Below are positions 1 through 11,965 of a stretch of 64,000 nt of DNA, one piece after another. Both the position numbers and the translations under genes were made by a program. This stretch comes from DATLLN01 sp963797175 (GTDB taxonomy: Bacteria > Actinomycetota > Thermoleophilia > Gaiellales > JAICJC01). Under the pieces are notes generated by a model. The model ran no database searches and had not been told where the DNA came from. It saw only the letters and a program-made list of their open reading frames with translations. How positions within the stretch are numbered: the stretch's first letter is position 1; each line of letters starts with the position of its first letter. Location of the stretch: the NCBI GenBank assembly GCA_963797175.1, contig CAWCOL010000005.1:372001-436000 (forward strand), in the 5' to 3' direction.

Positions 1-88
1 TCTGCCGCGCGCGCTTGGCGGAGGCGATCACCAGCGTGTACTTGCTGTCCACGTGCTCGAGCAGGGTGTCGATCTTGGGATTGATCAT
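1..88 (-). CDS. rpoZ: RNA polymerase omega subunit (partial)
   Basis: The gene starts with ATG at 88 and runs off the left edge, so only about 29 codons are present. They read MINPKIDTLLEHVDSKY followed by TLVIASAKRARQ, which matches the conserved N-terminal helix region of omega (SKY.LV..AAKRAR). Omega binds beta-prime and assists RNA polymerase assembly. The ATG overlaps the TGA of gmk (ATGA), so the two are probably translationally coupled. The order gmk-rpoZ is standard in Actinobacteria. The C-terminal half cannot be assessed. Confidence 0.93.
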   Translation of the reverse strand, partial: MINPKIDTLLEHVDSKYTLVIASAKRARQ

Positions 89-660
89 CGGTCAGCTCCT
101 CTGCTGGCGAGGGCGTCCTGGATGATCTTCTCCAGCTCCGCCGCCGCGCGGTCTCTGTCGTCGTTGGTGATCACGTTGCCGAACTCCCTGGCGGCGGACA
201 TCTCCCGCCGGGCTATCGCGAGCCGGGCGTCGATCTCCCCGGCCGTGTTCGCCCCTCGTTCCGCGAGCCGCTGCTCGAGATCCGCCAGGTCGGGCGGCGC
301 GATGAACACCAGCACCGCGTCGGGCATCTGCCGTCTGATCTCGCGCGCGCCGGGGACGTCGATCTCGAGCACCACGCTCCTGCCGTCCTCCAGCCGCCGT
401 TCGACCTCGCTGCGCAGCGTGCCGTACCGGTGCCCTGCGTATGGTACATGCTCGAGGAATGCGCCCTCCTCGACCAGCCGCCGGAAGCGGGCCTCGTCGA
501 GGAAGTGGTATTCGCGGCCGTCCACCTCGCCCGGCCGCTGCGGCCGGGTGGTGGCTGACACGGCAACATCGAGCTCGGGCATGCGCTCTCGCACGAGTGC
601 GATGAGCGTGCCCTTGCCGACGCCGGACGGGCCGGAGATGACGAACAGGCGGCCGGTCAC
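85..660 (-). CDS. gmk: Guanylate kinase
   Basis: Guanylate kinase of 191 residues phosphorylates GMP to GDP in purine salvage and synthesis. The P-loop GPSGVGKGT is at about residues 10-18. The GMP-binding region follows (SATTRPQRPGEVDGREYHF, about 35-53), and the lid and C-terminal Arg/Asn segment (NVITNDD) are intact. Length is typical of the family. The start is GTG at 660, 22 bp after the mihF stop. It forms the usual mihF-gmk-rpoZ block downstream of the pyrimidine genes. Confidence 0.96.
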   Translation of the reverse strand: MTGRLFVISGPSGVGKGTLIALVRERMPELDVAVSATTRPQRPGEVDGREYHFLDEARFRRLVEEGAFLEHVPYAGHRYGTLRSEVERRLEDGRSVVLEIDVPGAREIRRQMPDAVLVFIAPPDLADLEQRLAERGANTAGEIDARLAIARREMSAAREFGNVITNDDRDRAAAELEKIIQDALASRGADR

Positions 661-682
661 GAGACCCGCCGGGGTATCAGGA

Positions 683-1006
683 TCAGCAGCGGAAGAGGTC
701 GACCAGCTCGCCGCGCTGCCGGTCGGAGAGCCCGCCGATGGTCTTCGACTGGCTGATCCGGCACTGAGCGAGCAGCTTCGACGCGCGCACCCGGCCGAGC
801 CGGGGCACCGCCAGCAGCATGTCGTAGACCTTGGCGGTGAGCACGAACGTCGGCGGGTCCAGCAGCACCTGATCGAAGGTCGCCTCGCCCGACTTGAGAG
901 CCCGCTTCAGCCTCGCCCGGCTGACCCTGATCTCGTTCGCCCTCTCCAGTGCATCGAGTCGTTGATCGAGCGATCGGGAGGGAGTTTTGGTCAGGATCGT
1001 GGCCAT
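683..1006 (-). CDS. mihF: Actinobacterial integration host factor (mIHF)
   Basis: This 107-residue basic protein matches the actinobacterial integration host factor, a nucleoid-associated helix-two-turn-helix protein that binds and bends DNA. The C-terminal part, with VPRLGRVRASKLL and ISQSKTIGGLSDRQ, is the diagnostic segment. The frame extends to 1063, but ATG at 1006 gives the expected N-terminus (MATILTKTPSRSL) and the usual length of about 105 residues. A probable promoter lies just upstream inside the pyrD-mihF gap, so mihF may be expressed independently of the pyr operon. pyrF, often next to mihF in other Actinobacteria, is not here. Confidence 0.93.
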   Translation of the reverse strand: MATILTKTPSRSLDQRLDALERANEIRVSRARLKRALKSGEATFDQVLLDPPTFVLTAKVYDMLLAVPRLGRVRASKLLAQCRISQSKTIGGLSDRQRGELVDLFRC

Positions 1007-1017
1007 CGCGCCGGGCG

Positions 1018-1045
1018 ATGATATCACCTTCCGGCCGCAGCGCAA
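1018..1045 (-). promoter_or_regulatory. Probable mihF promoter
   Basis: Reading the reverse strand, TTGCGC (1040-1045) is separated by 16 bp from TATCAT (1018-1023). The -10 box ends 11 bp before the mihF ATG, leaving only a few nucleotides of leader and no Shine-Dalgarno sequence. This is inferred from motif spacing alone. Confidence 0.5.
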
Positions 1046-1074
1046 CCGACTGGAAACCGCCAAAACAGGCCAAA

Positions 1075-2013
1075 TCAGTGCCCCGAACGCTCAAGCTCAG
1101 GTGGAACCTTAGCGTCGGCTCGATGTGAAGCTCCGGTGACCGCGGACGGCCCGGCGAGACCGCGCTCGGCCAGCAGGTCCGCCAATTCCTCGGCCACCCG
1201 GGCGGGCAGTCCCGGGTCGCGGAAGAGGGCCGTCCCCAGGGCCACCGCGGTCGCCCCTGCGGCGAGCATCTCGAGGCAGTCCATGGCCGACGCGAGCCCG
1301 CCCATGCCGACGATCGGCAGGCCGGTCGCGGCGTGGCTGTGGTACACCGCGTGCAGGGCCACCGGCTTGACCGCCGGGCCGGACAGACCGCCCCCGCCGC
1401 CGCCCAGCAGCGGCCGCAGCGTCGCCCGGTCGATCGCCATGCCCCGGACGGTGTTGATCAGCGCCAGCCCGTGGGCACCGCCCTCGGCCGCGGCCGTCGC
1501 GATCTCTGCGACGTCGGCCACGCTGGGCGAGAGCTTCGCCAGCAGCGGCAGGTCGGTCTGCGCCCGGCACGCCTCGAGCAGCGCGCGGGTCTCCCCCGCG
1601 TCCGTGCCGATCGAGATGCAGCCCGTGTCCACGTTGGGGCAGGACACGTTCAGCTCGATGGCGGAGACGCCGGGCAGCCCGTCGAGCCGGCGGACGGCCG
1701 TGGCGTACTGCTCGCGCGACCAGCCGCCGACGCTGACCACGACCGGGACGCCGAGCTCGGCCAGCCGCGGCAGGTGCTCGGCGCAGAAGCGGTCGAGGCC
1801 GGGGTTGGCGAGGCCGATCGAGTTGACCATCCCGGCCGGGGACTCGGCGATCCGCTGGGGTGCGTTGCCCTCGCGGGCATTGAGGGTGACGGTCTTGGTG
1901 ACGTAGCCGGCCAGCCCGAGGGTGCCGGCGGCGAGCGCGTCCAGCGTGCCCGAGCCGTTCAGCAGCGGCGACGCCAGCTCGATGCCGCACAACCGCACCC
2001 GCAGGTCAGACAC
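1075..2013 (-). CDS. pyrD: Dihydroorotate dehydrogenase, catalytic subunit (class 1B)
   Basis: FMN-dependent oxidation of dihydroorotate to orotate, the fourth step of de novo UMP synthesis. The 312 residues form the expected TIM barrel. ELNVSCPNVDTG contains the Cys at about 125 that acts as catalytic base in class 1 enzymes, and late glycine-rich loops (GMGGLAS, GTALF) bind the FMN phosphate. The gene overlaps pyrK by 8 bp. That neighbour identifies this as the NAD-linked heterotetrameric class 1B type rather than the membrane quinone-linked class 2 enzyme common in many Actinobacteria. Confidence 0.95.
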   Translation of the reverse strand: MSDLRVRLCGIELASPLLNGSGTLDALAAGTLGLAGYVTKTVTLNAREGNAPQRIAESPAGMVNSIGLANPGLDRFCAEHLPRLAELGVPVVVSVGGWSREQYATAVRRLDGLPGVSAIELNVSCPNVDTGCISIGTDAGETRALLEACRAQTDLPLLAKLSPSVADVAEIATAAAEGGAHGLALINTVRGMAIDRATLRPLLGGGGGGLSGPAVKPVALHAVYHSHAATGLPIVGMGGLASAMDCLEMLAAGATAVALGTALFRDPGLPARVAEELADLLAERGLAGPSAVTGASHRADAKVPPELERSGH

Positions 2014-2702
2014 GGATCCTGCCCGACTCGAGCACCGGCCCCTCGACGCAGAGCCGTTTCCAGGCGCCGTCGATGCGCACCGCGCAGCCGTGGCACGCCC
2101 CGAACCCGCACGCCATCGCCGCCTCCATCGCGACCTGGCAGCGCACGTCGTGCTCGGCGCAGAGCGCCGCCACCGCCTGCAGCATGGGATCGGGCCCGCA
2201 GGCGTAGACCGTGCCGGCGAACGGCAGCATCCGCGCCAGCGGCTCGGTCACCAGCTGCGGCTCCAGCACGACCGTTGCCTCGGGATCGACCAGCGCCGCG
2301 CACACCGCGTGGGCGGGCTCGCGGAAGCCGAGCAGCACGGACGGCCGCTGCGGCAGCGCCCGCACCAGCCAGGGCAGGATGGCGGCGCCGATGCCGCCGC
2401 CGACCAGCAGGGCGGGGCCGTCGTCGAGCGTGAAGCCCTGGCCCAGCGGCCCCAGCACGTCGACCGACTCGGCATGCAGCAGCGCCCGCGTCCCCGGCCC
2501 CCGGACGTCCACCAGGAAGGCGATCTCGGACTCGTCCGCCCAGGCCGCCGAGAGCGCGCGCGGCAGGTAGGCGTCGCCCGGCTCGGGCACGGCAGTCAGC
2601 ATGAAGAACTGGCCGGGCACCCCTGGGTCGCCGCCGTCGTTGCGCAGCACGAGCAGGCTGTACGCACCCACCGCCTCCACCCGGACGACGGGCCACCGCT
2701 GT

Positions 2703-2716
<14 letters not shown>
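2006..2716 (-). CDS. pyrK: Dihydroorotate dehydrogenase electron transfer subunit
   Basis: PyrK passes electrons from PyrD to NAD+ through FAD and a [2Fe-2S] cluster. The protein has 236 residues from ATG 2716. It has an N-terminal FAD-binding beta barrel (YLPRALSAA region), a nucleotide-binding domain (VGGGIGAAILPWL) and four C-terminal cysteines spaced as in the family (ACGFGACHGC, then C about 15 residues later). The open frame extends to 2869, but residues before MPPAKQRWP look like antisense carB and are unlikely to be translated. It overlaps carB by 14 bp upstream and pyrD by 8 bp downstream, consistent with tight operonic coupling. Confidence 0.94.
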
Positions 2717-6959
<4,243 letters not shown>

Positions 6960-6963
<4 letters not shown>

Positions 6964-8288
6964 AGCGCCGCCTCCACCAGCCGGTGGGCGACCCTGCCGG
7001 CGGCGATCGTCAGCGTACAGACGCCGGTCAGGGAGAGGCCCTCGGCCCAGCAGTTGCGCGAACGCGAGGCGTAGGGCGGCTGCACCACCCGGCTCTCGCC
7101 CAGGCTCCACAGCGCCAGGTCGGCGACGGCGCCCTCCCGCAGCGCCGGGACGGGCAGGCCGAAGGCGGTGGCCGGTCCGGTGGACATGCGGGCGACGACC
7201 GTCGACAGCGGCACCAGGCCCGGGGCGACCAGCTCGGTGTAGACCGCCGGGAAGGCGACCTCGAGGCCGATCACGCCGTTCGGCGCCGCCTCGAACGGCT
7301 GCTCCTTCTCCTCGATCCGGTGCGGTGCGTGGTCGGTGGCGATGCAGTCCAGCGTCCCGTCCGCCAGCGCCTCGATCAGCGCCGCCCGGTCGGCGGTGGA
7401 GCGGAGCGGCGGGTTCATCTTGTGGCGGTTGGGGTCGAGCGAGCGCACCGCGGCGTCCGTCAGGCACAGGTGGTGGGGCGTCACCTCGGCGGTCACGTCC
7501 ACCCCCAGCTCCTTCGCCCGCCGGATCTCGGCCACCGACTCGGCCGCGGAGATGTGGCAGAGGTGCAGCGGCGCCCCCTCGTAGCGGGCGATCTGCAGGT
7601 CGCGGCCCACCATCACGCTCTCGGCGATGGACGGGTGGCCGCCCAGGCCCAGCTCGGCCGAGACCTCGCCCTCGTGCATGTGGCCGCCGGCGGCCAGCGT
7701 CATGTCCTCCTCGTGCAACGAGAGCCGCAGCCCGGTGACCCGCGCGTACTGGAGCGCCCGCCGCAGCGTCGCCGCGCGCTCGACCGGGTGGCCGTCGTCG
7801 GAGAAGCCGGCCGCGCCGCGCGCCGCCAGCTCGCCCATCTCGGCCAGCTCGCCGCCCGCCTGCCCGCGGGTGATCGCGGCGAAGAACCCGGTCGGGACGG
7901 CCGCCTGCTCGCGGGCGCGCTCGATCAGCCCGCCCAGCACCGGCGCTGAGTCGACCACCGGCTGCGTGTTGGGCATCGCCAGGATGGCGACGAATCCGCC
8001 GGCGGCGGCCGCCCTCGTGCCCGAGGCGATGTCCTCCTCGTCCTCGTCGCCGGGCGTGCGCAGGTGCACGTGGGGATCGACGAGCCCGGGCGTCATCGTC
8101 AGCCCGGAGGCGTCCACGGTCTCGTGGCCGTCCGCGTCGAGGCCCTCGCCCAGCTCGGCGATGACGCCGTCGGTGATGCGCACGTCGAGCTGCACGCCCT
8201 CCAGGCCCGAGGCCTGATCGTACAGGCGGGCGCCGGTGATCAAGAGGTTCGCGCGGGGCGCGTCGCGTGAGAAGAGCCGGTCGGTCAT
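6960..8288 (-). CDS. pyrC: Dihydroorotase
   Basis: Zinc amidohydrolase that cyclises carbamoyl aspartate to dihydroorotate. Metal-binding DPHVHLR lies at 71-77. The Asp-rich loop AAGFSDDGHPV is characteristic of class I dihydroorotases, and the catalytic Asp is in CIATDHAPH (about 300). The length of 442 residues is typical. ATG 8288 shares one base with the pyrB stop (TGATG); an in-frame GTG one codon earlier is also possible. It sits in the pyr operon between pyrB and carA. Confidence 0.95.
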
Positions 8289-9283
8289 CACGCCACCTCC
8301 TGCCCGGTGCCGGCGACGACCCGCAGGGCAACCTCGGCCCCGGCCGGCTCCGGCTCGTTCAGCAGGTCGTAGAGCACCGCCATCCGCACCACCAGGCCGC
8401 TGCGTACCTGATCGACGATCCGCGCCTGCGCGGCGTCGGCGACCTGCGGCGCGATCTCGACCCCGCGGTTGATCGGGCCGGGATGCATCACCAGCTGGCT
8501 GGGGCGCACCCGCTCCGGCGTGATACCCCAGAGCGCGGTGTACTCGCGCAGCGAGGGCACGTAGTTGGCGCCCTCCAGCATCCGCTCGCGCTGCATGCGC
8601 AGGGCGTAGATCACGTCGGCGGTCTCGATCGCCTCGATCTCGTGGCCGACCTCCACACCCATCGCCTCGATCCCGCGGGGGATCAGCGCCGGCGGCGCGA
8701 TCAGCTTGACGTGCGCGCCCATCAGCGTCAGCGCCTGGATATTCGACCGGGCGACCCGCGAGTGCAGGATGTCGCCCACGATGGCGACGTGGAGGCCGTC
8801 GATGTGGCCGAGGGCGCGCTGCATCGTGTAGAGGTCGAGCAGGCTCTGGGTCGGGTGCTGGTGCTTGCCGTCGCCCGCGTTGACGACGTGCGCGTCGGTG
8901 TACCGGGTGACCATGGACGGCGCGCCGATCTGCGGGTGGCGGATGACGATCACGTCGGGGTCGTAGGCCGAGAGCGTCAGGATCGTGTCCTTCAGCGACT
9001 CGCCCTTGTCCACGCTCGACCCCGAGGCCTTCAGGCTCATCGTGTCGGCGGAGAGGCGCTTCGCGGCCAGCTCGAACGAGCTGGACGTGCGCGTGGACGC
9101 CTCGAAGAAGACGTTCATGACGGTGCGGCCGCGCAGCGTCGGCACCTTCTTGACGTCGCGCTGCATGACCGACTCGAACCCCTCCGCGATCTCGAGCACG
9201 CGCTCGACCGCCGGGCGGTCGAGATCGGCGATCGAGATCAGGTGGCGGCGTGGCCGGTGCACCGTTGGCGGCTGTGCTTCCAC
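8288..9283 (-). CDS. pyrB: Aspartate carbamoyltransferase catalytic subunit
   Basis: Catalyses carbamoyl phosphate plus aspartate to carbamoyl aspartate. The carbamoyl-phosphate loop FFEASTRTSSSF and the motifs HPTQSLLDL and HPGPINRGVE are intact. GTG 9283 is chosen as start because GAGGAG lies about 7 nt upstream; this gives 331 residues, while the longer frame reads into pyrR. No pyrI regulatory subunit is nearby, so it is probably a PyrR-regulated catalytic trimer. Confidence 0.94.
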   Translation of the reverse strand: MEAQPPTVHRPRRHLISIADLDRPAVERVLEIAEGFESVMQRDVKKVPTLRGRTVMNVFFEASTRTSSSFELAAKRLSADTMSLKASGSSVDKGESLKDTILTLSAYDPDVIVIRHPQIGAPSMVTRYTDAHVVNAGDGKHQHPTQSLLDLYTMQRALGHIDGLHVAIVGDILHSRVARSNIQALTLMGAHVKLIAPPALIPRGIEAMGVEVGHEIEAIETADVIYALRMQRERMLEGANYVPSLREYTALWGITPERVRPSQLVMHPGPINRGVEIAPQVADAAQARIVDQVRSGLVVRMAVLYDLLNEPEPAGAEVALRVVAGTGQEVA

Positions 9284-9287
9284 CGGG

Positions 9288-9842
9288 CTACTCCTCTCCC
9301 CTGGACTGCAGGACGACACGGTCGGCGCCGTCGGCCTCCCGCAGGTTGACGTTGACGCGCTCGGCGCGCGCGGTGGGCACGTTCTTGCCGACGTAGTCGG
9401 GGCGGATCGGCAGCTCCCGGTGCCCGCGGTCGACGAGCACGGCCAGCTGGACGCGCTCGGGGCGGCCGTAGTCGAACAGCGCTTCGATCGCGGCCCGGAT
9501 CGTGCGGCCGGTGAAGAGGACGTCGTCCACCAGCACCACCGACCGTCCGTCGATCGGGAAGTCGAGCCTGGTCGCCTTGACGACCGGCTGCTGGTGGACG
9601 CGCACGTCGTCGCGGTAGAAGGAGATGTCGAGCGCGCCGGTCGGCACCGACCGCTCGGTGAACTGCTCGATCAGCGCGCGCAGCCGCTCGGCCAGCAGCG
9701 CGCCTCGCGTGTAGATCCCGACCAGCGCCAGCCGGTCGAGGTCGGCGTGCTTCTCGACCAGCTCGTGCGCGATCCGCCGCAGCGTCCGCCCGACCTGCTC
9801 CTCATCCAGGATCACCCGCCCCGACGCGAGGTGCGCGCTCAT
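9288..9842 (-). CDS. pyrR: PyrR bifunctional pyr-mRNA-binding attenuator / uracil phosphoribosyltransferase
   Basis: PyrR senses UMP/UTP and binds a hairpin in pyr mRNA; many members also convert uracil and PRPP to UMP. The PRPP-binding loop VVLVDDVLFTGRT is present at about residues 100-112. ATG 9842 gives 184 residues, the family length; the frame continues upstream to 9938 without conserved residues. The ATG overlaps the stop of an 11-codon leader ORF (ATGA), so pyrR translation probably depends on ribosomes from that ORF. The hairpin at 9888-9906 is the likely RNA target, making the operon autoregulated. Confidence 0.95.
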   Translation of the reverse strand: MSAHLASGRVILDEEQVGRTLRRIAHELVEKHADLDRLALVGIYTRGALLAERLRALIEQFTERSVPTGALDISFYRDDVRVHQQPVVKATRLDFPIDGRSVVLVDDVLFTGRTIRAAIEALFDYGRPERVQLAVLVDRGHRELPIRPDYVGKNVPTARAERVNVNLREADGADRVVLQSRGEE

Positions 9843-9874
9843 CCGCGTGCGCGCAGGGTCGTCTGTGCGAGCAT
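9839..9874 (-). CDS. Putative 11-residue pyr leader peptide
   Basis: On the reverse strand an ATG at 9874 is preceded by AAAGGAG (9881-9887) at 6 nt, the best ribosome binding site in the operon. It opens an ORF encoding MLAQTTLRARG whose TGA overlaps the pyrR ATG as ATGA. pyrR itself has no Shine-Dalgarno sequence. This suggests that ribosomes load on the leader ORF and reinitiate at pyrR. There is no homology evidence; the case rests on the SD, the overlap and the adjacent hairpin. Confidence 0.6.
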   Translation of the reverse strand: MLAQTTLRARG

Positions 9875-9887
9875 CGTCAACTCCTTT

Positions 9888-9906
9888 CCGGTCTCTCAGG
9901 ACGCGG
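9888..9906 (-). promoter_or_regulatory. PyrR-binding RNA hairpin next to the leader SD
   Basis: In the reverse-strand transcript CCG-C-GUC-CUGAGA-GAC-CGG folds into a lower 3-bp stem, a bulged C on the 5' side, an upper 3-bp stem and the hexaloop CUGAGA. This matches the known PyrR binding-loop architecture (terminal CNGNGA loop on a short stem with a 5' bulge). It ends one base from the AAAGGAG ribosome binding site, so bound PyrR would block ribosome loading. That resembles the translational repression reported for mycobacterial pyrR rather than the Bacillus terminator switch. Confidence 0.75.
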
Positions 9907-9962
9907 TTTAAAGGGGCGTGTTGTCCGTCGACCGCCACCCCCGGCGGCCAGGTGGAACCTTA

Positions 9963-10565
9963 TCAGCCGGGCCCGACGGACGTCTCCTCGGCCAGCGCCA
10001 GGAGCCATCCCTGGAGCCAGTGGGTGAGCTCGGCGTGCCCCTCGTCCAGCCCCAGCAGGCGGTCGGCGGCGAGCCCGTGGTCGAGCGCGGTCACCAGCGA
10101 GACCATGGGCGCGACGGCCGCGCCGCTCAGGCCCCGCGCCCGGGCCTCGGCCGCGAACGCCGCCGCCATCAGCCCGCGCAGCGTCGCCTCGACCGCCGCC
10201 ACCCGTTCGCGCACGGCCGGGCGGTGCCACGCCGCCGCCTGCAGCTCGGCCCACACGAGGACATCATCGTCCGCCGTCCCCACGGCCGAGCGGAACCGCT
10301 CGGCGAACGGCCGGACGGCCCCCCATGCGTCCCGCCGGCGATCGACCAGCCGCGCGCCCACCTCGTCCGCGACCGTTGCCAGCAGCGACTCGATCGAGCC
10401 GAAGTGGTAGTGGACGAGACCGGGCGTGACCCCCGCCGCGGACGCGACGGCCCGCGTGGTGACGGCCGGTGCGCCGCCCTCGGCCAGCACCCGCTCGGCG
10501 GCGGCGGCCAGCCGGCCCCGAACCTCCGCTGTTGGTCGTTTGCCCAAGACGGTTGACCAAATCAC
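9963..10565 (-). CDS. TetR family transcriptional regulator
   Basis: A 200-residue protein with an N-terminal TetR helix-turn-helix (AAAERVLAEGGAPAVTTRAVASAAGVTPGLVHYHF split across about residues 20-56). The helical C-terminal ligand domain shows no recognisable signature. GTG 10565 is the longest start; TTG 10547 is an alternative. A TTGGTC/GACCAA inverted repeat overlaps the start region and may be its own operator. It follows the methyltransferase gene by 15 bp on the same strand and may regulate that gene. Ligand and targets are unknown. Confidence 0.88.
   Translation of the reverse strand: MIWSTVLGKRPTAEVRGRLAAAAERVLAEGGAPAVTTRAVASAAGVTPGLVHYHFGSIESLLATVADEVGARLVDRRRDAWGAVRPFAERFRSAVGTADDDVLVWAELQAAAWHRPAVRERVAAVEATLRGLMAAAFAAEARARGLSGAAVAPMVSLVTALDHGLAADRLLGLDEGHAELTHWLQGWLLALAEETSVGPG
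10532..10560. promoter_or_regulatory. Inverted repeat, possible TetR operator
   Basis: TTGGTC (10532-10537) and GACCAA (10555-10560) form 6-bp inverted arms around a 17-bp centre. The site overlaps the first codons of the TetR gene if GTG 10565 is used, or lies immediately upstream if TTG 10547 is used. An autoregulatory operator is inferred from position only. Confidence 0.4.
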
Positions 10566-10580
10566 GCCCGCGTGGTCGCG

Positions 10581-11336
10581 TCAAGCGCGCGTCGAGCGCA
10601 CCGCGATCGTCACGAACGGCATCGTGAACGTCTCGTGCTCACGCAGCGCAGGATGCGTGCGCGTCATCTCGTCCAGGCGGTCGAGCACCGCCTGCCGCTC
10701 GTCCGCCTCCATCGTGGCGAGCGAGCTGGTCGACGCGGCGAACGCCAACAGCCGCTCGCTGTCGAACCGCTCCGGGTTGGGCACATCCAGCCGCTCGGGG
10801 GGCGTGAACCGGGGATCGGCGTGCAGCGGCTCCCACTCCTCGCCGCCGACCATCGACAGCAGATCGCCGCCGAGCACACCGGCTTCGGTCATCTCGGCGA
10901 TCCACTCCACGCGGTCGTCACGGATGTTCCAGAGCAGGCCGAGCACGCCGCCCGGGCGCAGCACGCGGAAGATCTCGGCGAACGCCGGCTCCGGGTCGAA
11001 CCAGTGGAAGGCCTGGCCGACCAGGACGGCATCGACGCTGCCGTCGGCCAGCGGGATCGCCTCGGCCGTCCCTTCCACCACGGGCACGTCGGGCAGGGTC
11101 GCCTGCAGCTGCTCGCGCATGCCCTCCAGCGGCTCGACGGCCGTCACGGACGCGCCTGCGGCGACGATCACGGCGGTCAGCTTGCCCGTGCCCGCGGCCA
11201 GGTCGAGCACCTCGCGCCCGGGCGCCGGATCCAGCAGCCACTCGACGGCGGCGTGCGCGTACCCCGGCCGCGCCCGCTCGTAGTCGCCGGCCACGGCACC
11301 GAACGACCTCGCCCGGCGGAGATGCACCTCGTCCAC
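10581..11336 (-). CDS. Class I SAM-dependent methyltransferase
   Basis: A Rossmann-fold methyltransferase of about 251 residues. Motif I is VLDLAAGTGKLT, the acidic end of beta 2 is VTAVEPLEGM, and motif IV region reads AVLVGQAFHWFDPEPAFAEIFRVLRPGG, as in the Methyltransf_11 type. The substrate cannot be told. GTG 11336 is preferred over ATG 11348, because TATGCT (11344-11349) is positioned as a -10 box 7 nt before it and covers the upstream ATG. It is divergent from the uracil-DNA glycosylase-like gene. Confidence 0.85.
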   Translation of the reverse strand: MDEVHLRRARSFGAVAGDYERARPGYAHAAVEWLLDPAPGREVLDLAAGTGKLTAVIVAAGASVTAVEPLEGMREQLQATLPDVPVVEGTAEAIPLADGSVDAVLVGQAFHWFDPEPAFAEIFRVLRPGGVLGLLWNIRDDRVEWIAEMTEAGVLGGDLLSMVGGEEWEPLHADPRFTPPERLDVPNPERFDSERLLAFAASTSSLATMEADERQAVLDRLDEMTRTHPALREHETFTMPFVTIAVRSTRA

Positions 11337-11343
11337 GGGGCAC

Positions 11344-11349
11344 AGCATA
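11344..11349 (-). promoter_or_regulatory. -10 box for leaderless methyltransferase mRNA
   Basis: TATGCT on the reverse strand lies 7 nt before GTG 11336 with no Shine-Dalgarno sequence between. This matches the TA...T hexamer 6-7 nt before the start codon seen at many genes here. Confidence 0.4.
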
Positions 11350-11362
11350 GGATCCTGCGCTC

Positions 11363-11965
11363 ATGGATGAGCTGCTGAAGGCGCTGCGCCGGGCGGAGAT
11401 CGGGACGACCTGCAACCAGTTCCGCGGCGACGGCGGCGGGCGGCGGCTGGGCAACGTTGCCGCCTACCTCGAGCAGCGCTCCGCCGCGCGGGTGCTCGCC
11501 GTCGGCGAGGCCGGCGGCTACCAGGGCGCTCGGTGGTCGGGCATCGCCTTCACCAGCGAGCGCGACCTGCTCCGCTGGGGCCCGCCGTTCCGGCTGACCT
11601 CGGACCGGCCCGAGGGCTGGAGCGAGCCGTCGGGCACGATCGTCCACCGCGTCCTCGACCAGCTCGGCGCGGAGCTGGATGTGGTGCTGTGGAACACCGT
11701 GCCGACGCATCCCCACTCGCCGGGCAGGCCGCTCTCCAACCGCCGCCCCACCGCCCCGGAGATCACCCAGGGCTGCACCTTCCTGCGCCGCGTGCTCGAC
11801 CTCGTCCGGCCCGAGCTGGTGCTGGCCGTCGGGCGCGTCCCGCAGGCGGCGCTGGCGACGCTGGGCGTGGACGCCGTGCCGCTGCGCCATCCCTCCCACG
11901 GCGGCGCGACGCTGTTCGCCGAGGGGATGCGGGAAGCGCTAGCGCCTGCTCGTGGCCAGGCGTGA
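11363..11965 (+). CDS. Uracil-DNA glycosylase superfamily protein
   Basis: A 200-residue protein of the uracil-DNA glycosylase fold. The nucleotide-binding loop is VLAVGEAGGYQGARWSG (family GEAPG with Pro replaced by Gly), and the C-terminal motif RHPSHGG corresponds to the HPSP-type loop that inserts into DNA. VVLWNTVPTHPH is the central strand motif. It probably acts in base-excision repair, although active glycosylase activity is not proven given the altered motif. The 3' end overlaps the convergent EamA gene by 27 bp. TAGGAT 9 nt before the ATG may be its -10 box. Confidence 0.82.
   Translation: MDELLKALRRAEIGTTCNQFRGDGGGRRLGNVAAYLEQRSAARVLAVGEAGGYQGARWSGIAFTSERDLLRWGPPFRLTSDRPEGWSEPSGTIVHRVLDQLGAELDVVLWNTVPTHPHSPGRPLSNRRPTAPEITQGCTFLRRVLDLVRPELVLAVGRVPQAALATLGVDAVPLRHPSHGGATLFAEGMREALAPARGQA

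Noticed and set aside
9932..9947. CCGCC/GGCGG hairpin as intrinsic terminator of the TetR gene
   Set aside because: Only five pairs and no T run; likely to occur by chance in this composition.
10581..11348. ATG 11348 as start of the methyltransferase
   Set aside because: It lies inside the TATGCT hexamer that is well placed as -10 for GTG 11336, and the extra four residues are not conserved-looking.
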